Below are positions 1 through 5,766 of a stretch of 8,961 bases of DNA, in pieces (the first letter of the stretch is position 1; the number at the start of each line of letters is the position of its first letter). Both the position numbers and the translations under genes were made by a program. Origin of the DNA: Intestinibacillus sp964580155 (GTDB taxonomy: Bacteria; Bacillota; Clostridia; Oscillospirales; Butyricicoccaceae). The DNA is taken from the NCBI GenBank assembly GCA_964580155.1, contig CAZOJP010000057.1, forward strand, positions 1-8,961, read 5' to 3'. Below the pieces are notes generated by a model. That model was not told where the DNA came from. It made no database searches and was given only the letters and a program-made list of their open reading frames with translations.

Positions 1-419
1 GAAATCTCGGTGCCGTTTGCGGAGATTTTGCCGCTGCTTTCTGTGGTTGCATTCTTGGCGAGTTGCGTGACCTGAACAGTCATCTCTCCGAGATCCGCAC
101 CCGAGCCCGCAGAGAGCGTAACTGCGTTTTTTGTACTGGAAGAGGTGATATTGTAGGAATAGTAGGTGGAAGACTGCAGCATGCTGGACGAGCCGAGCAC
201 GCTGGTATAATCGTTGGCGAAGGTCTTGACGATGCTGCTGATATCGGTGGTTGCCTCGTTGCGCCAATTGTAAGTGGTTTTAAGCTGCTGCTGCTTGTCT
301 ATTTTAGATTGTTGGCCTGCGTTCATCTTTTTGACAAGGGAATCCGTATCAAGGTCGGAAAACATGCCGGTGATACGGGAATTGCTGCTGTACGCTGAGC
401 CATTGATGGTTGATGACAT
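1..419 (-). CDS. fliD: Flagellar filament cap protein FliD (hook-associated protein 2), 5' end only
   Basis: The first 139 codons of a minus-strand gene are present; the rest lies beyond the left edge. The product starts MSSTINGSAY and continues with GMFSDLDTDSLVKKM, then a Gln/Lys-rich helix (SKIDKQQQLKTTYNWRNE), the segment TDISSIVKTFAND, and near the end MTVQVTQLAKNATTES. The G-hydrophobic-SxLDTDSLV start, the following coiled-coil helix and the VxVTQLA strand are the hallmarks of the FliD N-terminal domain (FliD_N). FliD is exported through the flagellar apparatus, sits as an oligomeric cap at the filament tip and inserts flagellin monomers. The start ATG at 417-419 is preceded by an AAAGGAG ribosome binding site (428-434, 8 nt spacing). 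A sigma-28-like promoter lies about 57 bp upstream. It is divergent from the chemotaxis operon. The identity is clear from the sequence; the C-terminal cap domain cannot be assessed. Confidence 0.93.
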   Translation of the reverse strand, partial: MSSTINGSAYSSNSRITGMFSDLDTDSLVKKMNAGQQSKIDKQQQLKTTYNWRNEATTDISSIVKTFANDYTSVLGSSSMLQSSTYYSYNITSSSTKNAVTLSAGSGADLGEMTVQVTQLAKNATTESSGKISANGTEI

Positions 420-475
420 AATGCTTGCTCCTTTCTGGAAAGTGCGTGTTGCACAAACAAAGTGCTTTACACATT

Positions 476-502
476 ATATCGTTAGTTTTTCGCGCAACTT
501 AA
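476..502 (-). promoter_or_regulatory. Sigma-28 (SigD/FliA)-like promoter for fliD
   Basis: Read on the minus strand, a TTAA -35 element (499-502) is followed by a 15-nt spacer (484-498) and AACGATAT (476-483). The Bacillus SigD consensus is TAAA-N15-GCCGATAT, so the spacing is exact and the CGATAT core of the -10 is intact. Transcription would begin near 469 and give a leader of about 50 nt before the fliD ATG. Filament cap genes are typical sigma-28 (late class) targets, which supports the call. Confidence 0.62.
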
Positions 503-654
503 GTGTGCATTGCAAGAAACTGTGCAAAAAAGGCAGTAATTGATGATCGCATCAGTTATATTAGTGAAAAAACTGTGGTACAGGCACATAATCTGTTACG
601 AAACCAAGGGAATATTGACAAAAACGATATATTACGCTCTGCAGAAAATATAAA

Positions 655-682
655 ATTATGCATAATGACAATAATTGTGCAT
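655..682. repeat. Palindrome / inverted repeat upstream of the cheC promoter, possible operator
   Basis: ATTATGCATAAT at 655-666 is a perfect 12-bp palindrome. It also forms the left arm of a larger inverted repeat: ATGCATAAT (658-666), a 7-nt spacer, then ATTGTGCAT (674-682), 9-bp arms with one mismatch. The element ends 15 bp before the -35 of the cheC-side promoter, a position suited to a regulator binding site. The same TGTGCATT octamer recurs at 504-511. The sequence is AT-rich, so chance occurrence is possible, and no regulator is identified. Confidence 0.3.
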
Positions 683-697
683 TCATATTCGTGTGCT

Positions 698-724
698 TAA
701 GTTTTCGTCAAAAAATGTCGATAA
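698..724 (+). promoter_or_regulatory. Sigma-28 (SigD/FliA)-like promoter for the chemotaxis operon
   Basis: TAAG (698-701), a 15-nt spacer (702-716) and GTCGATAA (717-724) match the SigD consensus TAAA-N15-GCCGATAT in spacing and at most positions. The start of transcription would fall around 730, about 33 nt before the cheC ATG at 764. Both this promoter and the fliD promoter have CTTAAG at the -35 (696-701 and 498-503). The position directly ahead of a seven-gene chemotaxis operon makes it the likely main promoter. Confidence 0.72.
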
Positions 725-763
725 AATGACTGAGGAAGCATACGCAGTTAGGAGGCGAGGGCC

Positions 764-1399
764 ATGGAAAACACACAGGAGGAGCGCATCGCGTTAGAGC
801 GAGACGTGCTGAGTGAAATTGCAAATATCGGCGCGGGACACGCGGCAACGGCGCTGTCGAAGCTGCTGGAAAGGCCGATCGAGCAGGACGTGGCGGATGT
901 GAAATACGTGCCGCTGAGCGACGTGCCCTATGAGCTGGGCGGACCGGAGCAGCTGGCGGTCGGCAGCATCGTCGAATTAGAAGGGGAATTTTCAGGACAG
1001 CTTTTCATGCTGTTGGATATAGAGAATGCAGAACAGGTCATTTCAATCATGACAGGAAACCCCATGCGAGAGCTGGATGCACACACGCTTCCGGATTTCT
1101 CGGAGATTGAGTTTTCCGCACTGGCCGAGGTGACAAACATCATCGGCAGCTCATATCTGGCCGCCATCAGTGAGATGACGGGACTTAAAATCCGTCCGTC
1201 CATTCCGGCGTTGTGCGCGGATATGGTGGGCGCGGTGCTCGGACCGCTGTTATCGGAAGCCGGAATGGCAGGCGATCGCGTGGTTCTGTTTGAGTCCGCC
1301 CTATTTAGCGACCAAAAACAGATTTTCGGCAATCTATTCCTCGTTCCTTATCAGGGATCGTGTGACATATTGCTCAAAACTTTGCTGGGCACCCTGTAA
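764..1399 (+). CDS. cheC: Chemotaxis protein CheC (CheY-P phosphatase)
   Basis: A 211-residue protein of normal CheC length. CheC dephosphorylates CheY-P and forms a complex with the receptor deamidase CheD, tying adaptation to CheY-P level. The family carries two pseudo-symmetric active sites of the form [D/S]xxxExxN-x22-P. The second site is complete: S118, E122, N125 and P148 (EVTNIIGSSYLAAISEMTG). The first has D14, E18 and N21 in LSEIANIGAGHAATALSKLL, but the position expected for Pro (44) is Ala. The protein contains neither the SpoA C-terminal domain of FliY nor a signal peptide, so it is CheC proper and cytoplasmic. ATG 764 follows AGGAGG (750-755) by 8 nt. It is the first gene of the operon, with cheD next. 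CheX is the main alternative family but has a single site. Confidence 0.95.
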   Translation: MENTQEERIALERDVLSEIANIGAGHAATALSKLLERPIEQDVADVKYVPLSDVPYELGGPEQLAVGSIVELEGEFSGQLFMLLDIENAEQVISIMTGNPMRELDAHTLPDFSEIEFSALAEVTNIIGSSYLAAISEMTGLKIRPSIPALCADMVGAVLGPLLSEAGMAGDRVVLFESALFSDQKQIFGNLFLVPYQGSCDILLKTLLGTL

Positions 1400-1441
1400 G
1401 GCGCCTGCAGCATGGACTTTATAAAGGAAAGAAGGAGAGCC

Positions 1442-1921
1442 GTGGAAGGAGTTTCGGTCGATATTGCGAAGATGCATGTAGTGCGTGCGCCGGGCGTACT
1501 GTATGCGCTGGGGCTTGGATCGTGCGTCAGTGTTGCGATGTATGATTCTGTCCAGCGCGTCGGTGGCATGTTGCACGTACTTCTGCCCTCCAGTGGGGGA
1601 TATAACCTGCAGGATCACACAAGCACAAAATTCGCGGATTCCGGGATCCGCACCATGTATGAAGCAATGCTGGCAGCGGGCGCACGACGCAATCGCATCC
1701 GTGCAAAGATTGCAGGCGGTGCGGCGATGTTCGCCCCCACACCCGGAGAGGTCACAATGGGACAACGCAATGTAACGCAGTGCAAAAAGGCACTGTCCGA
1801 GCTTGGCATTTCCATTTTGGCGGAGGACACCGGCGGAAACGCCGGCAGATCGGTCATTTTTTATACAGACACCGGCATGATGAGGGTGAAAACCATTGCG
1901 CATGGTGAAACTGTAATATAA
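1442..1921 (+). CDS. cheD: Chemoreceptor glutamine deamidase CheD
   Basis: CheD hydrolyses Gln side chains on chemoreceptors to Glu and is held in check by CheC. The protein (about 159 aa) has the family signature LGLGSCVSV with the catalytic Cys at residue 28, and His 45 in GGMLHVLLP exactly 17 residues later, the same spacing as Cys27/His44 of Thermotoga CheD. The third conserved position, Thr six residues before the Cys (VTLGLGSC in Thermotoga), is Ala here (YALGLGSC). I prefer the GTG start at 1442: AAGGAG lies at 1432-1437 just ahead of it and the N-terminal length then matches Thermotoga CheD. An in-frame ATG at 1412 would add 10 residues but has no good ribosome site. It lies directly downstream of cheC, its functional partner. 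The GTG spacing (4 nt) is a little short, so the start is the less certain part. Confidence 0.93.
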   Translation: MEGVSVDIAKMHVVRAPGVLYALGLGSCVSVAMYDSVQRVGGMLHVLLPSSGGYNLQDHTSTKFADSGIRTMYEAMLAAGARRNRIRAKIAGGAAMFAPTPGEVTMGQRNVTQCKKALSELGISILAEDTGGNAGRSVIFYTDTGMMRVKTIAHGETVI

Positions 1922-1922
1922 T
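1895..1922 (+). promoter_or_regulatory. Possible internal sigma-A promoter ahead of cheY
   Basis: A perfect TATAAT lies at 1917-1922, spanning the cheD stop codon. Only a poor -35 is visible at suitable distance (ATTGCG, 1895-1900, 16-nt spacer). If used, transcription would start near 1929, leaving a leader of about 37 nt before cheY with its GGAGG site at 1952-1956. It could give vegetative or extra expression of cheY and downstream genes. The evidence is the -10 hexamer alone, in an AT-rich gap. Confidence 0.28.
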
Positions 1923-1965
1923 GTGTCAGTAAAAAGAAAACAGATATAAACGGAGGAACACAGAG

Positions 1966-2322
1966 ATGGCAAAGATTATGATTGTAGACGACGCGGCATT
2001 CATGCGTATTACGATCAAGAACATGCTCACAAAGAGCGAGCATGAGGTTGTGGGGGAAGCGGAAAACGGCAAAGTTGCTGTTGAACGTTACAAGGCACTC
2101 AATCCCGACATCGTGACGATGGACATTACAATGCCGGAAATGGACGGCCTGGAAGCGCTGAAGCAAATTGTTGCATATGATGCAGGCGCGAAGGTCATCA
2201 TGGTTTCCGCAATGGGGCAGGAAGCAATGGTGCGCGATGCAGTTATGAGCGGTGCAAAGGGCTTTATTGTAAAACCGTTTAAGGAAGACGGCATTCTGGC
2301 CGCGATCGAAAAGCTCAAGTAA
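1966..2322 (+). CDS. cheY: Chemotaxis response regulator CheY
   Basis: A 118-residue stand-alone receiver domain with no output domain. All key residues are in place: the acidic pair D8/D9 (MIVDDAAFMR), phosphoacceptor D53 (TMDITMPEMDG), the switch Ser 81 (IMVSAMGQE) and Lys 103 (IVKPF). The VDDAAFMR and TMDITMPEMDG motifs are typical of Firmicute CheY. It takes phosphate from CheA and binds the flagellar switch; in this type of system CheY-P usually promotes smooth swimming (family knowledge from Bacillus). CheC in the same operon is the probable phosphatase. The ATG follows GGAGG (1952-1956) by 9 nt. It sits 44 nt after cheD, the longest gap in the operon, and a candidate extra promoter precedes it. 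Confidence 0.96.
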   Translation: MAKIMIVDDAAFMRITIKNMLTKSEHEVVGEAENGKVAVERYKALNPDIVTMDITMPEMDGLEALKQIVAYDAGAKVIMVSAMGQEAMVRDAVMSGAKGFIVKPFKEDGILAAIEKLK

Positions 2323-2327
2323 CCGGA

Positions 2328-2342
2328 CCGGCGATATGCCGG
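2328..2342 (+). other. Small hairpin in the cheY-cheA gap
   Basis: CCGGC (2328-2332) and GCCGG (2338-2342) form a perfect 5-bp GC stem with a GATAT loop, beginning 5 nt after the cheY stop. No U-tract follows, so it is not a standard terminator. It could act as a 3' stabiliser or partial attenuator that lets cheY mRNA exceed cheA mRNA. The structure is seen; the role is inference. Confidence 0.35.
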
Positions 2343-2364
2343 ACATGATTGAAAGGGGGTGGGG

Positions 2365-4428
2365 ATGGAGATGAGCGCAGATGAATCCATGCTGGACGTA
2401 TACATCTATGAGAACCAGCAACTTCTTGAAACGCTTGAAACCATCCTTCTCGAAGGCGAAGAGGAAAAAATACTGACCGCGGAGCAGATCAACGAGGTGT
2501 TCCGTGTGATGCATACCGTCAAGGGCGCATCTTCTATGATGGAGTTCGAAGGACTCGCGCACCTTGCACATGCGGTAGAGGACGTGTTCGCGCGCATTCG
2601 TGAAGCGGGCGCACCGGCATCGCAGTGGCCGTCGGTGTTCGATCTGGTGTTTCAGGCAGTGTCGTTTTTTAATCAGGAACTGGCGCGCCTGCAGGAGAGC
2701 GGGACGACGGACGGTGAAGCGGTGGAGCTGATCGAAAAGCTGCACCATGAGCTGGCGCAGCTCAAGGGCGAGCAGCAGTCCAGCGCAGCCGCGGCTGCAC
2801 CGGCACAGCAGTCCCAGCCTGCCGCGCAGTCTGCCGCGCAGGATCAGCCTGCCGCGGGCATACCGTACTATAAAATCAAGATCTTTTTTGAAGCGGGCTG
2901 CCAAATGGAGGCCATTCGTGCCTTGGGCGTGGTGCAGGCGTTAAAGAGCCAATGCGCCAGCATGGCGTATATTCCGGCCGACCTCAACGCTTCGGATGCT
3001 TCGCAGCAGATTATCAGCCAGGGCTTCTGCATGTACGCACAGGTTGCGGGCAATCCGGATGACCTGAAAAAGGTGCTCGATCAGACGATGTTCCTGCAAA
3101 ACTACGCGGTGCTCGCCATTGACGGCACAGACGAAGAAATCCCTGAAAGCATTCGTCAGGCAGATCATAGCGATGCCGCCGCAGATGTACATAAAAGCAC
3201 GAACGAAGCGCCGCGTGCCGCAGCGGAAAATGTGGTAGAGGGTCTGGCAAAGCAGAACTTTATCAGCGTGAACGTCAACAAGCTCGACCACCTGCTCAAC
3301 ATTGTCGGTGAAATTGTGACCGCGCAGTCCATGGTCGTCAACAGTGCGAACTACCAGATGGGCGAAAACGATCATTTCGACGCGTCGACCAAACAGCTTC
3401 GCTCGCTGATCAATGAGCTGCAGGACGTGGTTATGTCTGCCCGTATGCTGCCGGTATCCACCGTATTCCAGAAAATGCGGCGTCTGGTGCGCGATATGAG
3501 CAAGCGAATCGACAAGGAGATCGAGCTGCGACTGATCGGCGAAGAGACCGAGGTCGATAAAAACGTAATCGACTGCCTGTCCGATCCGCTCATGCACATC
3601 ATCCGCAACTCGATCGATCACGGCATCGAGGACGCGGCGACCCGTGCGAAAAACGGCAAGTCGGTCAAGGGACGTATCACGCTTGAAGCGCATACGACGG
3701 GCAGCGATGTCGTCGTTACGGTTTCCGATGACGGCAAGGGTTTGCAGCGCGATGTCATTCTGAAAAAAGCGTACGAAAAGGGTCTCGTGACCAAGCCGCA
3801 GAGCGAAATTTCCGACAAGGAAGCCTATTCGATGATCTTCCTTCCGGGATTCTCCACCAAGGAGGTCGTGACGGAGTTTTCCGGACGCGGCGTCGGCATG
3901 GACGTGGTGCGGCGCAATATCAACCAGATCGGCGGCTCGCTGTCGGTCGAAAGCGAACCCGGACATGGCACAAAGCACATCATTCGCATCCCGCTGACGC
4001 TGACCATCGTCGATGGACTGAAATTCAACGTCGGCAACATCAGCTGCATCATCCCCACAGTGGCGGTGCGCTCCGCAGTGCGGCCGACCGAAAAGGATGT
4101 TTTTACCGATTCTTCGGGCAACGAAATGATGCTGCTGCAGGGCAAGTGCTATTCGCTTGTGCGGCTTTCCAATATTTTCAATGTCGAGCCGCAGGCGCAG
4201 TCCATCGAAGAGGGCATGGTGCTCCATGTTTCTGTGGACGAGAACAGCTTCTGCATTTTCTTTGACGCACTCGACGGCGAATACCAGGTTGTTGTCAAGA
4301 CGCTGCCCGCCTATATGGAAAAATGCACGACCTCGCAGAACGGTATCAGCGGCTGCGCGATCATGGGTGACGGCTCGATCAATCTGATTCTGGACGTCAA
4401 TACGCTGTGTCCGGACGGACAGGCATAA
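2365..4428 (+). CDS. cheA: Chemotaxis histidine kinase CheA
   Basis: The kinase of the receptor array, which phosphorylates itself on His and passes phosphate to CheY. At about 687 aa it shows all five CheA regions: P1 phosphotransfer domain with H50 in MHTVKGASSM (residues 1-130); an Ala/Gln-rich linker (about 138-165); a P2-like CheY-docking domain (about 167-255, starting PYYKIKIFFEAG); a second linker; P3 dimerisation helices (about 298-365, NKLDHLLNIVGEIVTAQSMV); P4 ATPase with N-box HIIRNSIDHGIE (411-422), G1 VSDDGKGL (453-460), GFSTK (495-499) and GRGVGMDVV (507-515); and the P5 CheW-like domain (about 540-685). Nothing essential is missing. Start: ATG 2365 lies 5 nt after AGGGGG (2354-2359); GTG 2359 and ATG 2371 are in-frame alternatives that change the end by two residues. 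It is followed 28 nt later by cheW, its partner. Confidence 0.96.
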   Translation: MEMSADESMLDVYIYENQQLLETLETILLEGEEEKILTAEQINEVFRVMHTVKGASSMMEFEGLAHLAHAVEDVFARIREAGAPASQWPSVFDLVFQAVSFFNQELARLQESGTTDGEAVELIEKLHHELAQLKGEQQSSAAAAAPAQQSQPAAQSAAQDQPAAGIPYYKIKIFFEAGCQMEAIRALGVVQALKSQCASMAYIPADLNASDASQQIISQGFCMYAQVAGNPDDLKKVLDQTMFLQNYAVLAIDGTDEEIPESIRQADHSDAAADVHKSTNEAPRAAAENVVEGLAKQNFISVNVNKLDHLLNIVGEIVTAQSMVVNSANYQMGENDHFDASTKQLRSLINELQDVVMSARMLPVSTVFQKMRRLVRDMSKRIDKEIELRLIGEETEVDKNVIDCLSDPLMHIIRNSIDHGIEDAATRAKNGKSVKGRITLEAHTTGSDVVVTVSDDGKGLQRDVILKKAYEKGLVTKPQSEISDKEAYSMIFLPGFSTKEVVTEFSGRGVGMDVVRRNINQIGGSLSVESEPGHGTKHIIRIPLTLTIVDGLKFNVGNISCIIPTVAVRSAVRPTEKDVFTDSSGNEMMLLQGKCYSLVRLSNIFNVEPQAQSIEEGMVLHVSVDENSFCIFFDALDGEYQVVVKTLPAYMEKCTTSQNGISGCAIMGDGSINLILDVNTLCPDGQA
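2815..2856 (+). repeat. 12-bp microrepeats in the CheA P1-P2 linker
   Basis: Three copies of a 12-bp unit occur at 2815-2826 (CAGCCTGCCGCG), 2827-2838 (one base changed, CAGTCTGCCGCG) and 2845-2856 (identical to the first), with one 6-bp CAGGAT insert. They encode QPAA, QSAA, QD and QPAA in the flexible linker between the phosphotransfer and CheY-docking domains. The unit is a multiple of three, so copy-number changes would keep the frame. Confidence 0.7.
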
Positions 4429-4456
4429 GACCCCTCAACAAAAGGAGTGATATCTG

Positions 4457-4936
4457 ATGGAGGATACAGAAAAGCAAGCGAGCGGCATGGAAGAGGAATA
4501 CATCCTGTTCGGTATCGAGGATCGCACTTATGGAATCCCGATTGACAAGGTGCAAGAAATCCTGACCATGCAGCCGATCTCGCCGATGCCGAATACCCTG
4601 CCCTTTTGCAAGGGCGTTATCAATATACGCGGTACAATCGCACCGATCATCGATCTTCGGCTCAAGCTGGGATTTGACGCACTCGAATACAACGAGCGCA
4701 CCTGTATCATGGTGCTGATGCTGGACGGCGAGCAGGTCGGCATTGTTGTGGATGGCGTGCGCGATGTTGTACGTATTTCACAAGAGCAGCTGCAAAATTC
4801 ACCCACGAATGACGCGGCTTTAACGCATGCGCGCAGTTATACGACCAAGGTATCGGTGCAGGACGGTATGATCTGGCAGATCCTTGATCTGGACCGCCTG
4901 TTCGATTTGGGGGAAGCTGCGCAGCACGACAAATAA
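4457..4936 (+). CDS. cheW: Chemotaxis coupling protein CheW
   Basis: A single CheW domain of 159 aa that bridges chemoreceptors to the P5 domain of CheA in the cytoplasmic signalling array. Visible family features are the first strand EEYILFGIEDRTYGIPIDKV (residues 13-32), the central FCKGVINIRGTIAPIIDLR block (50-68) with the conserved NIRG turn, and a C-terminal IWQILDLDRLF strand-helix (139-149). No receiver domain follows, which excludes CheV. The ATG at 4457 has AAAGGAG at 4441-4447 with 9-nt spacing. It sits between cheA (28 nt upstream) and cheR (18 nt downstream). No odd features. Confidence 0.95.
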   Translation: MEDTEKQASGMEEEYILFGIEDRTYGIPIDKVQEILTMQPISPMPNTLPFCKGVINIRGTIAPIIDLRLKLGFDALEYNERTCIMVLMLDGEQVGIVVDGVRDVVRISQEQLQNSPTNDAALTHARSYTTKVSVQDGMIWQILDLDRLFDLGEAAQHDK

Positions 4937-4954
4937 AAGAGGAAGTGCGGAGAA

Positions 4955-5764
4955 TTGCAGTTACAACCAAAGGATTTTGAGCGGATCAAAACGCATATGC
5001 TCCGCCTTTACGGAATCAATCTCGAGAAAAAAGAAGCGCTTATCATCAGCCGTCTGTCGCAGCTTGCGGTGAATGCCGGATTCCAGACCTTCAGCGATTA
5101 TGTGGATGCGGTGTTCGCAAACAATGCGCTCATGCAGCAAATGGTGACCAAGCTGACCACCAACTACACCTATTTTATGCGCGAGGAAAAGCATTATAAT
5201 TTCCTCGCCGAAACGGCCCTGCCCGAGCTTTCCAAAACCTATCCGCGCTGCCAGAATCTCAAGGTCTGGAGCGCGGGCTGCTCGTCGGGGGACGAGGCGT
5301 ACACAGGTGCGGTTGTCATGCGCGAATGGCTTGGACAGCATTGGAAAAGCTGTGATTTCAACGTGATCGGCAGTGATATTTCACACGATATGCTCACCTT
5401 TGCGCGGCGCGGCGTGTACACAGAGGACACCCTCAAGGGGCTGCCGGAGGCCTGGCGAAACCGCTACTTCAAGCCGGAAGAGCCGGGAAAACGCATTGTT
5501 TCGCCCGAACTGTCGCAGAAGGTGCGCTTTCAGGAACTGAATCTGATGCAGCCGTTTCCGGTTGGGTTCCAGAATTTTCACATTATTTTTTGCCGTAACG
5601 TGATGATTTACTTCAAAATGGAGCGCAAGATCGAACTGCTTCGGCGGTTTTATGATGCGTTGCTGCCGGGGGGATACCTGTTCATCGGGACAAGCGAAAC
5701 CATGCCGGCGGAAAAGCCGCCGTTTCGCTATCTGTCCCCCGCGATTTATCAGAAGGAGCACTGA
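4955..5764 (+). CDS. cheR: Chemoreceptor methyltransferase CheR
   Basis: CheR transfers methyl groups from S-adenosylmethionine to Glu residues of chemoreceptors. The 269-aa product has an N-terminal helical domain (about 1-75), the linking motif TNYTYFMREEKHY (69-81) with the conserved Arg 76, then the Rossmann methyltransferase domain: SAM loop VWSAGCSSGDEAYT (104-117), acidic D141 in IGSDIS, and IIFCRNVMIYF (210-220). The usual GEEP of the SAM loop reads GDEA, a conservative change. The gene begins with TTG at 4955; the best ribosome site is AGAGGA (4938-4943, 11 nt away), with a closer GGAG at 4949-4952, so initiation may be modest. The TTG start gives a normal-length N-terminus; the next in-frame ATG (4997) would remove 14 residues of the first helix. 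It ends 2 nt before cheB. Confidence 0.94.
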   Translation: MQLQPKDFERIKTHMLRLYGINLEKKEALIISRLSQLAVNAGFQTFSDYVDAVFANNALMQQMVTKLTTNYTYFMREEKHYNFLAETALPELSKTYPRCQNLKVWSAGCSSGDEAYTGAVVMREWLGQHWKSCDFNVIGSDISHDMLTFARRGVYTEDTLKGLPEAWRNRYFKPEEPGKRIVSPELSQKVRFQELNLMQPFPVGFQNFHIIFCRNVMIYFKMERKIELLRRFYDALLPGGYLFIGTSETMPAEKPPFRYLSPAIYQKEH

Positions 5765-5766
5765 CC

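Larger units (their letters stand above)
420..763. other. Divergent AT-rich intergenic region between fliD and cheC
   Basis: This 344-bp stretch separates divergently transcribed fliD and cheC and is clearly richer in A/T than the flanking genes. It holds one sigma-28-like promoter facing each gene and a palindromic element just upstream of the cheC-side promoter. A TTGACA hexamer at 615-620 followed by AACGATAT at 623-630 resembles promoter pieces, but neither has a convincing partner at the right spacing. The short plus-strand reading frame at about 503-700 has no ribosome binding site and no recognisable motif, so I do not call it a gene. The roughly 190 bp between the two promoters has no other assigned content. 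Confidence 0.7.

Noticed and set aside
63..398. 111-codon plus-strand open frame at the left edge
   Set aside because: It is antisense to the clear FliD N-terminus on the minus strand.
439..465. AAAGTGC direct repeat (439-445 and 459-465) in the fliD leader
   Set aside because: Seven-base repeat with no further structure; likely chance, though the 20-bp spacing is suggestive.
604..630. Third sigma-28-like promoter ending in AACGATAT at 623-630
   Set aside because: The -10 core is good but the sequence 15 nt upstream (CCAA) does not resemble a TAAA-type -35.
503..700. 65-codon plus-strand reading frame in the fliD-cheC intergenic region
   Set aside because: Starts with GTG without a ribosome binding site, lies over promoter elements, and has no recognisable domain or codon bias like the neighbours.
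1412..1441. ATG 1412 as the start of cheD
   Set aside because: No convincing ribosome site, while GTG 1442 has AAGGAG ahead and matches the length of the Thermotoga protein; kept as an alternative.
1861..2904. 347-codon minus-strand open frame across cheY and the start of cheA
   Set aside because: Spans a gene boundary antisense to two clear genes, has a Cys/His/Leu-rich composition and no ribosome site or domain.
2941..4227. 428-codon minus-strand open frame opposite cheA
   Set aside because: Antisense shadow of a GC-rich, codon-biased gene: the translation is His/Arg/Val-rich with no family motif, and the sense strand encodes an unmistakable CheA.
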